A stretch of 64,000 nt of DNA from JBFWNG01 sp050251195 (GTDB lineage Bacteria > Bdellovibrionota_B > Oligoflexia > Oligoflexales > Oligoflexaceae). This document shows, in pieces, positions 43,038 through 51,300 of the stretch. The translations under genes were made by a program, and so were the position numbers. The stretch is taken from the NCBI GenBank assembly GCA_050251195.1, contig JBFWNG010000005.1, positions 62,001 through 126,000 on the forward strand, in the 5' to 3' direction. The first letter of the stretch is position 1. Every line of letters starts with the position of its first letter. Under the pieces are notes generated by a model. It worked only from the letters and a program-made list of their open reading frames with translations, did not search any database and was not told where the DNA came from.

Positions 43038-43448
43038 CTAGGGACAAGGATTGATGATGCGGAAAGGTCGAAATACTTCTCTCCGGTCAAAGGACCGCAA
43101 TTCTTGTCCTTGAGTCCAAACAGCTTGCGAAAATCCGGAGTCAAAGTCCACGCGACCAGCGGGGCTCGACTGGCAGGTTGCCCTATTGATGAACGTCAAT
43201 TCGACGGAGTGGTCGTCGATGCGTTTCCATTTCCAGTAACCGTTTGCTTCTGGCTCACAGGTATTTTGGTAAAGTGCGTAGCCGCGAGCGAAGCTAATCC
43301 AGGAGGAGCATTCGTCGGTAACCCGCTCGTAAGTCTTTTGAGCTATCTCTGACGCTCTTGCGTTTTCGCTTATGCGGGAGGCATTATTGCCAACTCCGCA
43401 TGACGCTATCATAACCGCGAATGCCACTAACCCAAGAATATTTCTCAT
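43038..43448 (-). CDS. Small hypothetical lipoprotein
   Basis: A 136-residue predicted lipoprotein (signal MRNILGLVAFAVMIASC, lipobox IASC). The mature part has four more Cys spaced through it, probably in disulfides, and a central WKWKRIDDHSVELTF beta strand. No family is recognised. GGAG precedes the ATG at 43448; an upstream extension lacks a site. Confidence 0.68.
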   Translation of the reverse strand: MRNILGLVAFAVMIASCGVGNNASRISENARASEIAQKTYERVTDECSSWISFARGYALYQNTCEPEANGYWKWKRIDDHSVELTFINRATCQSSPAGRVDFDSGFSQAVWTQGQELRSFDRREVFRPFRIINPCP

Positions 43449-43604
43449 TGGTTGACTCCTTAGAAGGTGATCTATTGCCGTTCGCGACCATCGCGAAGGG
43501 ATAATTTTATAAAACTTATCTTCGGGCAGAGTCAACCTTCTAATAGTTGAGAAAAATCATCCGTCCATGTTACGATTTTAGCTAAATAATTCAGGAGTAA
43601 AACA

Positions 43605-44045
43605 ATGATGCGAACAATGTTGGTATCAGCAGCTCTTTTATTGACCGTGATGGGAAACGCTTCGGCCATTGACTGTTTCAAGGAAACAGGAACTTTCACG
43701 GGCGGAGGATCACAGTATTCGAATGTTGATCCTGAGGAAGCCTACGATGTTGAAGTAACTATCGGTCCCAACTCGTACGCCTACAGTCGTACCTACGCCG
43801 CCAACCTCAAAGAGTCAGGCAAGCTTGAATTCATTTGTCATGAGGATGGCACCATGGAATGGGTCGGTGTCGCCAACGGTCGTGGCAAGTGGGGCGTTTC
43901 GGGGGAGTACGAACTCGACGGTCAAGGAGCGAACTATCGAAGCGTCGTCTCTCTCTCTGTGCAAAACGGCAGGACCTACCTTATTATGCGCAACGTCTTT
44001 GACGACGGTATTATCGTTCGCTATGGGGAATATGGACGAAAGTAG
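43605..44045 (+). CDS. Small secreted hypothetical protein
   Basis: A 146-residue protein with a signal peptide (MMRTMLVSAALLLTVMGNASA) and a beta-rich mature part with two Cys, closing with a strand run NGRTYLIMRNVFDDGIIVRYGEYGRK. No family is recognised. AGGAG lies eight bases upstream of the ATG. Confidence 0.7.
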   Translation: MMRTMLVSAALLLTVMGNASAIDCFKETGTFTGGGSQYSNVDPEEAYDVEVTIGPNSYAYSRTYAANLKESGKLEFICHEDGTMEWVGVANGRGKWGVSGEYELDGQGANYRSVVSLSVQNGRTYLIMRNVFDDGIIVRYGEYGRK

Positions 44046-44080
44046 TATGTCATCCTGACGAGGAATCGTACAATCTTTTG

Positions 44081-45064
44081 TCAAAAATCTCGATCGAGAT
44101 TGACGAGTTTCACCGTAACGTCGCCTTCATAGGGGATATTGACGACCGCTGCTATTCGTAAGCTTACGCGTTGGTTGCCTTCCCAGTATCGCACTTTGCG
44201 GGCGACGATGAATTTATACTTACAAGATTTTTCGTCTTGCGACCGACATTCTTTTTGTAGGTTGATAGTCGCGAGAGTGACGACTTCGATGAAGCCATAC
44301 TTCTGTTTTAGACTCTGTTCGATTTCCGCGACGCGGTCAAACCGCTCAAAAGCTTCTGCCGCAATGTGTTTGGCGGACATGAAGGAGTTGAACTGCGACA
44401 CGGGTTTGATGCGCGCGCTGTTGCTGCATCCGGGCCAAAGGAAATTGATGTCCTTTTCGTAATCGCAGGGATTGCCCCACCGCGGATCAGCGTTCGGGAA
44501 ATTAATCTGCGAGGATATCTTGAATTGATCGTCGTCAATCCCAATCACGCGCAAATATTCGTGCAATATTATGTGGGACGACGCCAACGAACTGTTGAAA
44601 AGCTTTTGCCACGATTCTTCGTGCAACATAATCTTTTTGCCGTTGGGGCTCTTGGGATCTGGTTCTACCTTCGCGTCGACCTTGTTGCCTTTGTTGTCGA
44701 GGAAGTCTTTTTGTACAACTTGGACCGGCGTCAATTTGACGGCTTCCTTGAGTAAAGGAAGTTTGTCTCGATTGAAATCAGCAATCCATTGATCATCTGG
44801 TAAATGCGACAAATAGCTGAGGGCGGTGTAGGCTCGTTTTGCGAACTCACCGGCAACGATATTGCCGCCGTTGCCCACCCGGTCGTCCACAGGAACTTGG
44901 GCTGCAATGGTCCTGCTATTTTTGGCCGGATAATGAGGCTCGTTGTAACTTTGGGGATTGGAGAAACTCCCATTGTCAGACGAATTGGTGACGCACGCGG
45001 TCATGCCCACTAACCCATAGAGCACCGTAAGGAAGATAGATTTGGCCCTCACGATAGGATTCAT
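44081..45064 (-). CDS. Lipoprotein paralogous to the 46-kb secreted protein
   Basis: A 327-residue predicted lipoprotein (signal ending GMTAC). It shares with the protein at 45981 the opening DDRVGNGGN(I/F)V.GEF.KRA, the segment (K)ISSQINFPNADPRWGNPCD, the part around EAFERFD.V, and the closing V..KLVNLDRDF. The stretch SSHIILHEYLRVIGIDDDQF looks like a decayed zinc-peptidase helix (HE followed later by GIDD), without a second His in the HExxH place. Its ATG has GAGGAGG upstream and overlaps the stop of the TIGR02147 gene, so the two are cotranscribed. Confidence 0.78.
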   Translation of the reverse strand: MNPIVRAKSIFLTVLYGLVGMTACVTNSSDNGSFSNPQSYNEPHYPAKNSRTIAAQVPVDDRVGNGGNIVAGEFAKRAYTALSYLSHLPDDQWIADFNRDKLPLLKEAVKLTPVQVVQKDFLDNKGNKVDAKVEPDPKSPNGKKIMLHEESWQKLFNSSLASSHIILHEYLRVIGIDDDQFKISSQINFPNADPRWGNPCDYEKDINFLWPGCSNSARIKPVSQFNSFMSAKHIAAEAFERFDRVAEIEQSLKQKYGFIEVVTLATINLQKECRSQDEKSCKYKFIVARKVRYWEGNQRVSLRIAAVVNIPYEGDVTVKLVNLDRDF

Positions 45065-45849
45065 TTTGGTGACCTCCTCGGCCTAAAAAATTGAACCGCT
45101 AATGTGTACACAACGGACCTCTTGCCCGGATTCTTGGGAGCAAAAGTATCACAGAACTCGTTAATTTTCTGTTCGAACTCGTCGAGCTGGTTCGGGTCGA
45201 TAGCAAGCGTTATGGCATTAAAGAATCGTTCTTCCACAGGGTCATGTTCCAGAGATTTGGACGCTAGTTCGAGGTTTTGTAAGTGGTACTTTCGTACGGC
45301 CATAGAGGATCCTTCGCCCCCGACCTTAACTAGATCATAGGCGCGCGTTATGGTATCGCCCTTGATTTCAATGAGGCCGAGCCTATGGAGCCGACTGATT
45401 GCCGCTTTGACCTCGACGTTCGAGAGACCCAGTTGCTCGCCAATGAAGTCTTCGTCGTGATTTTTTTCCCGTGTTTGTATGAGGCGCATAATAGCGATAT
45501 GATACCAATCTGATATAAGACGCCATTGGTCTTCTTTCAGTTGGCGAATTGTCAGTTCCTGTTCGGACTTTTCTGATTTTTCAGTGCGTCGTGTTGGCCG
45601 GATTCCAAGATCTTTCAGGAATTGTTCTGTCTCTGCCGGGCTGAATCCAAGTTTTGATGCAATTTGCTTCGCGGCACGCCGAGATAATGCCCGCTTTTCG
45701 TGCAACAAATCCGTCATTACCGTTTTGGTAAGGCCCAAGTCGGCAGCATACGATCGAATAGAGTAGGAAGGATTGGTTTCCTTTCTACGCGCATATTCAT
45801 CCGCTAACCAAGTCTTGGTTACTTTTATCTTTTTACCAGCAGCCTTCAT
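45061..45849 (-). CDS. TIGR02147-family protein
   Basis: A 262-residue member of the TIGR02147/DUF4423 family. The N-terminal part (TWLADEYARRKETNPSYSIRSYAADLGLTKTVMTDLLHEKRALSRRAAKQIASKLGF) is a HTH-like fold, and the C-terminal part includes WYHIAIMRLIQTREKN and a winged-helix segment (LGLSNVEVKAAISRLHRLGLIE). It overlaps by four bases the lipoprotein gene downstream and faces away from the paralogous secreted protein gene at 45981, so it may regulate both. Confidence 0.85.
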   Translation of the reverse strand: MKAAGKKIKVTKTWLADEYARRKETNPSYSIRSYAADLGLTKTVMTDLLHEKRALSRRAAKQIASKLGFSPAETEQFLKDLGIRPTRRTEKSEKSEQELTIRQLKEDQWRLISDWYHIAIMRLIQTREKNHDEDFIGEQLGLSNVEVKAAISRLHRLGLIEIKGDTITRAYDLVKVGGEGSSMAVRKYHLQNLELASKSLEHDPVEERFFNAITLAIDPNQLDEFEQKINEFCDTFAPKNPGKRSVVYTLAVQFFRPRRSPK

Positions 45850-45980
45850 CCTCTTTCCCTAGACTGTCTCAAGGCCCTTATCGGAAGGTATTAGAAGAAC
45901 TATAGAAAACGATCGCCTTATAGCAAAAAAACCACTAAATATCGCCTATAAAAGTCCGATAGGGGGCGTGAGAGGTCAAT

Positions 45981-46859
45981 ATGAGACACACAATTCTTAC
46001 TTTAATATTTTCGATTCTTCCAGTTTTCGTAACGACAAGCTTTGCGGCAAATGTCGCCGACGACCGCGTAGGCAACGGGGGCAACTTCGTTGTTGGCGAA
46101 TTTGTCAAACGTGCGATGACTATCGCAGTGTATCTCGAAAAGGCGCCGGAAGCTGCCGAGGCCCTGGGAATTAATAAGAAAGATCTTAAGCAAATTCAAA
46201 GCGTGATAGGTAACTTGCCTGTGTCGGTTGGCAACAATCTAAAGTCTGATACGGTGGTCGTGTCAGACAAGAGCGGGCAGAAAGCTATTTTGATCAATGA
46301 AGGAGAATGGGTCACCAGATTTCATGACCCATACGGTTTCTATGACAAAATTCTTCTGACCTATATGGAAGCGTCAGACATAAAAGCCGACGCGCTGAAG
46401 ATATCCCAGCAACTCAATTTTCTTTTGAGCGATCCTCGGCTCGGGAGTCCTTGTGACAGCAATCTCGCCAAAGGCAACGATTTCCTCTGGGCCTCCTGTG
46501 CGAAAGATCTCATAAGCCTCAAGGATCGTACCTTTTACAAAGAGACACCACCTGGGATAATCGCTGTCCAGGTTTTTGAGAGCTTCGACCAGGTCCAAGA
46601 TGTCCTCAAGAACTTCAAGAAAGACTACAACGGTGTACGTCCCACCAACGAAACCGAAGCGCACCTCATTAAGGCGGAATGCGAAATGACAATTCGTGCT
46701 AGAGAACGAAACTGTGTTTACAAGTATCTTGTCGTGCGCAATTATGCCCTGTCACAAAACAAAGTGGATATAGTGAAGTCAAACATTGCCGCTAAGGTTA
46801 TCGTTCCGGATAAAGGCAAAGTGCAGATTAAGCTCCTTAATCTAAATACGGATCTCTAA
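45981..46859 (+). CDS. Secreted protein paralogous to the 44-kb lipoprotein
   Basis: A 292-residue protein with a signal peptide (MRHTILTLIFSILPVFVTTSFA). It is not a lipoprotein, unlike its paralogue at 44081, and has lost the HE pair of the latter (LLTYMEASDIKADALKISQQL aligns with LHEYLRVIGIDDDQFKISSQI). Shared features are DDRVGNGGNFVVGEFVKRA, a Cys in PRLGSPCDS, a Cys cluster near ECEMTIRARERNCVYKY and the end VQIKLLNLNTDL. AGAGGT precedes the ATG. It diverges from the TIGR02147 gene. Confidence 0.78.
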   Translation: MRHTILTLIFSILPVFVTTSFAANVADDRVGNGGNFVVGEFVKRAMTIAVYLEKAPEAAEALGINKKDLKQIQSVIGNLPVSVGNNLKSDTVVVSDKSGQKAILINEGEWVTRFHDPYGFYDKILLTYMEASDIKADALKISQQLNFLLSDPRLGSPCDSNLAKGNDFLWASCAKDLISLKDRTFYKETPPGIIAVQVFESFDQVQDVLKNFKKDYNGVRPTNETEAHLIKAECEMTIRARERNCVYKYLVVRNYALSQNKVDIVKSNIAAKVIVPDKGKVQIKLLNLNTDL

Positions 46860-47000
46860 AATCATTCCCGCCGGAATTTGTCTGTCGTCTAATTAGCTGT
46901 GTAACCTATGAATAATATGAGGTTACTTCGGCGTTCTTGTTTCCCTTGTTCCTGTCCCCGATAAGAAGTTTGTAGTGGCACATATCTTTGGGAGTGACCC

Positions 47001-47714
47001 GTGACTAAGGCTCTTTACTTCACAATTTTAACTGCCCTTCTACCAGCTTGCAGTCCCAACCCGGCGCGCAAGGACAGGAGGGTCGTGGATCCCGCTGTCC
47101 TACCGGATCAATCCAGTGCGGGGGACACGGTTAGTAACCCTGAAGAAGAAAAAGCAGCCTCTGAAAATCCAACCGTGGAGGTTCCTGAAGGTGCGACGGT
47201 GAACTATACGGAGCACGTATCCCTGATCATAGAAGCGGCCTGTTTAGGCGCTGGTTGCCACACGTCGCCTGGTGCGGCAAGCGTTAATCTGGATAGTTAT
47301 CAAAACGTGATGACTTTCTTTGACGCCTCTATTAACGCCATTAACGCTGGCAGAATGCCCATTGGGCGGACGGTGAGCCCGGAAGACCTGGTCGTGTTGG
47401 AAGCTTGGAAGAAAGCAGGATTCCCGGAAAACGCCGACAGCACTCCAGCACCTGAAACGACCAAGCTACCGATTAGTTTTGCAAGGGATATACAACCGAT
47501 TATGGCTGTTTCGTGTTTGGGAGCTGATTGTCATTCAAGACCGTCGCCTAAGAAAGGCGTTGCTCTCGAAACGGCGGCTGACCTTCAGCAGAATTTCGAG
47601 GATGCGATGGACGAAATCGCCGACGGTAAGATGCCCATAGGTGGCAAGCCTGATATTTCGCAGGAGCAGCTTGCAAAGATCCGGGAGTGGCAACAAGCGG
47701 GTTTTCCTGACTGA
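47001..47714 (+). CDS. Lipoprotein with two CX4CH cytochrome-c-like domains
   Basis: A 237-residue predicted lipoprotein (lipobox LPAC, Cys17) with a Pro/Glu-rich linker and two repeats of a short cytochrome-c-like domain. Each has a heme-type motif with four residues between the Cys, CLGAGCH (81-87) and CLGADCH (172-178), a Met in GRMPIG or GKMPIG, and the ending W.(K/Q)AGFP. CX4CH is rare but used in some multiheme cytochromes; the usual motif is CXXCH. Electron transfer is inferred. The start is a GTG with GGGAG. The terminator at 47741 follows. Confidence 0.75.
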   Translation: MTKALYFTILTALLPACSPNPARKDRRVVDPAVLPDQSSAGDTVSNPEEEKAASENPTVEVPEGATVNYTEHVSLIIEAACLGAGCHTSPGAASVNLDSYQNVMTFFDASINAINAGRMPIGRTVSPEDLVVLEAWKKAGFPENADSTPAPETTKLPISFARDIQPIMAVSCLGADCHSRPSPKKGVALETAADLQQNFEDAMDEIADGKMPIGGKPDISQEQLAKIREWQQAGFPD

Positions 47715-47725
47715 TTTTTTCAGCA

Positions 47726-48259
47726 TCAAACAAAAACTTTGAGATCGTTCCACACCAGGACGATCTCTTTTATTTTCTGACCGCCGATTTCGATCTCTTT
47801 GGACATGCCGTTGGCGATGCCTCCACAACGCTCGTAAAAGCGTACTGTGGGGTTATTGGCGATGACCCAGCAATAACCCTTCCTGAATTGTTTGTGATAG
47901 AGATCGGCAAATCCCCGCTTGAGGAGCTCGTAGCCCACAGCCTTCCCCTTGAACCTTTCGAACAAATAGATAGCGCCAAGTTCTCCGTAGTTTCCTAGTT
48001 CTTCGTCGCGGGCCCCGTTGAAGGCAGCGAATCCGACAATTCCCTTTTCGGTGTCGGCAACATAGGTAATGTCGTCTTCTTCTTTCAACCCTTCGGCCCA
48101 TCGATTCATTCGGCCCTTAAAAGACAGAGGAAGTTGATCGAGATAGCTTTGCGGGAGAATGTTTCTGTAAGCTTCTCGCCAGGAATTGAGATGCACGTTG
48201 GCTATTTCGGGGGCGTCTTCGGGCTTGGCGCGCCGAACGGATATTGCAATATCGTTCAT
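47726..48259 (-). CDS. GNAT-family N-acetyltransferase
   Basis: A 177-residue acetyltransferase that uses acetyl-CoA. The opening SVRRAKPEDAPEIANVHLNSWREAYRNILPQSYL, the core GELGAIYLFERFKGKAVGYELLKRGF (motif A, pantetheine-binding loop) and NNPTVRFYERCGG (motif B) identify the family; the substrate is unknown. The terminator of the opposing gene lies inside its 3' end. No strong ribosome site is seen. Confidence 0.87.
   Translation of the reverse strand: MNDIAISVRRAKPEDAPEIANVHLNSWREAYRNILPQSYLDQLPLSFKGRMNRWAEGLKEEDDITYVADTEKGIVGFAAFNGARDEELGNYGELGAIYLFERFKGKAVGYELLKRGFADLYHKQFRKGYCWVIANNPTVRFYERCGGIANGMSKEIEIGGQKIKEIVLVWNDLKVFV
47741..47776 (+). terminator. Rho-independent terminator inside the converging GNAT gene
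   Basis: GAGATCGT/ACGATCTC is an 8-bp perfect stem with an 11-base loop followed by TTTTATTTT. It serves the plus-strand cytochrome-like gene and lies antisense within the 3' end of the acetyltransferase gene. Confidence 0.8.
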
Positions 48260-48332
48260 GATGGTCTCGTCGAGGTTAATTCACGGACGAGTCTAGGGGA
48301 CACGATGCATTTTTGCAATATCCTTGGTCTGC

Positions 48333-51300
48333 TTATTGCGAAATACAGTAAATCGGATAGGAGGTGCTGCATGAACCCGATGGGGCGTCTCCAAGCCAAG
48401 TATGATCCAACGTTCCAATTTGGCCCATTGCACCGTTGCCTGCTCCTGATGACCAGTCAGAGCATGTATTGGCCATCCTCATTCCCATTCCGTCCGTACC
48501 TGTCCAAACGGGTCCGGATTTCATGTTGCCCGATTCATCATATTTGACCGGACTCGCCAATGAACCGTCCCAGAGGTCGGTAGAATCGACGGCGACGGTT
48601 TCGTCTCTCATATTAAGGACAGGTAGATAAATACTCATGCGATTCCTTGCGTCCATCGAGGCGGTTGATGCGATGGCCATCCAACTGCCTGGCAAACTTA
48701 CGGCGCCGGCTACGTTTTGGCATACGATGTCCATGCCTGCGAGGCCGCCCTGGCTGCCGGCGACCGCCGCGCTTGTAACAAATATTCTATGATAGTCCTG
48801 CGTTCCGCCCTTCGAACGGGCTCCGCGGAAGACTGCTGTGTCGCTCTTTAGCTCGTTGGCACCGTTGTAGACACAAACCCTGTAGGATCGCCATTCGCCG
48901 ACCCCGCCCGAATCGGTAAAGGGATAGTCGGAGTTCGGGCTTACGCTCGGTTGCGAATACACTACCGATCCCGAAAAACAATCAGGAGGCGGGTAAGTCG
49001 AGTAGTCTCTGCGGACCTCAAACCGCGCGAAGTACGATAAGTCGTTGGGCGTCGTTACGGTGATTGAAACGTCCCCCATAGACGGTCCTGATGCCGCTTT
49101 GATCTGGGGCGAATCCGCGCCAAATCTTTCGAGACAATACAGGCCAAAGGTTGTTGTCGAACATGCCGGAGCGCCGTTTGAAATCCAACCATTGTTCGTC
49201 ATGGTGGACGACCCGGCTTGGCCGTTTCCGCTCATGTTGGTGTAGTCGCCACAGGTTTGACCTGCCGCATAGGTACCGGACGGAGTAGATCCGGTAAGCG
49301 CTTGTTTTGAAATACCCGCGCCAAATTGATCATAGCCAATAGAGTTCTGAATATTGCCGTCCCATAGGTCGCCTTGATCTGTAGCAACGAGTTGGCCGAG
49401 CATATTGCGAACTTCCCCAAGGATGGGAATGTCACGCGCGTTTCGACCTGGCATGGAAAGAAGGGCGCGCCAGTCACCAGGCAAAGCAGCGTTGGAGGCT
49501 TGGCTTTGGCAAATGCTGTTTGCCGAAGCGGAACCGCCGAGGTTACCATTAAACGTACCGGACGTTATGAATATTCTGTGATTGTAAGGACGTGTCCACA
49601 TGGCAAAACTCGCTGCTCCCAGGTTCTGATAGTTCCCGGCGTTGTCGCGTCCGATGACGCAGAGTTTCACCGGACCACCTGGAAGAAAGCTGATGTCGTC
49701 CATTATTTGGATAGCCGTAGATCGTTCAGCGCTATAATCTGTTGGCGATGTGCAATCAATAGACCCGTCGTCAATTTTGTATTTGTAAAAATAAACTTCG
49801 GAGCCGCCGATAGATATGGACAGGCTGTTGACCGGGTTTGTGCCAGCTGGGCTGCCGAAGATATTGGCCATCGGCGGCACAATGTCCTTCATCAAGGTTG
49901 TATTTGCTTGAATAGCGTAATTGCCTACAGCGTTCGAATGGTCAGCGAAGAACGTGATGCTTGGATTATCACCTAAGGAACTAAGGTCGATGTTTGTGGT
50001 CCACGACCCTCCCGAGCAATTGGCACTGCCGTCAACGGGACCAGGACCGTCTATAAGAACCATCCGGCCGTCTTCAGAGCACGCTCCACTGAACATATAG
50101 GAATACTGGTTGCTCATGTTGATGGGAGCCGCTCCCATAAAACTCACCGTTGGCAAAGCTGTGTTCTTGGTCAAGGACACGCTGGCTTGTGATGCCGGAT
50201 TGCCTGAGGTGTCAAATATGTCTGCCGTCACAGAAACCGATCCTTCGCCTTGCGAAGTATAATCCATTGGTATGAACCACGCCCCTGCGGAACACGGCAC
50301 TGATGTGTTAATTGCTCCGCCGATCGTGACAGGTTGGCCATCCTCAGAACAGGTTCCGGATAGTGGATAGTTAGTCACGTTCGTCACGTTAATCGGAGAA
50401 CCACTCGTGATCGATACCGTCGGCGGTATTGTATCCTTGTTGAACATATTTGAAGCTTGAAGCGCCAGGTTTCCTGCTAAGTCCGTGTGATCTGCGTAAA
50501 CACTGTTTGCGCCCTGTATCATAGTGCTGGCGTTGATCATTTTGGACCACAAGCCTGCCGAGCAAGTTGAAGTGCCGTTAGCGGCGCCACTAAGCGTGAT
50601 TAACCTTCCTTCTTCCGAGCACGTACCTGTAATCGTGTAGCTCGAAACGTTCGCTAAGCTAATTATCGGACCTCCGGCGATTGTCACTGACGGTGGAGCG
50701 CTGTCCTTTGTAAAGGTTTGCGATGCTTGCGTAGCATTGTTGCCGGCGGCGTCGGTAGTATCGGCGGTAACAGAGAAAGTGACTTCACCGACAGAAGTGT
50801 AATTCATGACGATGCCCCAGGCGTGAGCAGCGCATGTGGTTGTGTCCGTGATCGGACCCCCTAGATTCACTGTTGCACCGTTTTCCGAGCACGTACCGGT
50901 AACGCTGAATGAAGCCGCGTTCATCAAATTTATCATTGGGCCGGCATTGACTGTCACGGTCGGGGGTGCTGTGTCCTTTGTTAAGCTCCTGCTGGCGGTG
51001 CCAATGTTGCCCGCTATGTCGGCCATTGAAGCGGTCACTGCAATCGCTCCGTCGGGTCTGCTGCTGTAGTTCACAGTCGTCGACCACATACTTGCTGTAC
51101 AAGGTGCGGTTGTTGATACTGCGCCGCCTATCGTCACCGTTCCCGTGTCCGTACAACTTCCGTTCAAAATATATCCGGAAGCAGTACTAGAATTTATGAT
51201 TGCTGAGCTTGTAATCGCCAAAACCGGAGGTATAGTTTCCTTCGTCAAGGTAGTCGAACCTTGCGAAGTGTTGCCCGCAACATCCGTGTGGCTTACGGTG

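Noticed and set aside
44640..44720. Zinc metallopeptidase HExxH in the 44-kb lipoprotein
   Set aside because: The motif reads HEYLR, without the second His, and the paralogue lacks it altogether.
46969..46984. TGGCACA-N4-TTTGG before the cytochrome-like gene
   Set aside because: The -12 GC is missing, and the element would overlap the ribosome binding site of the gene at 47001.
49374..49976. 200-residue plus-strand frame inside the Ig/DUF1554 gene
   Set aside because: Antisense to strongly supported repeats; no signal or domain.
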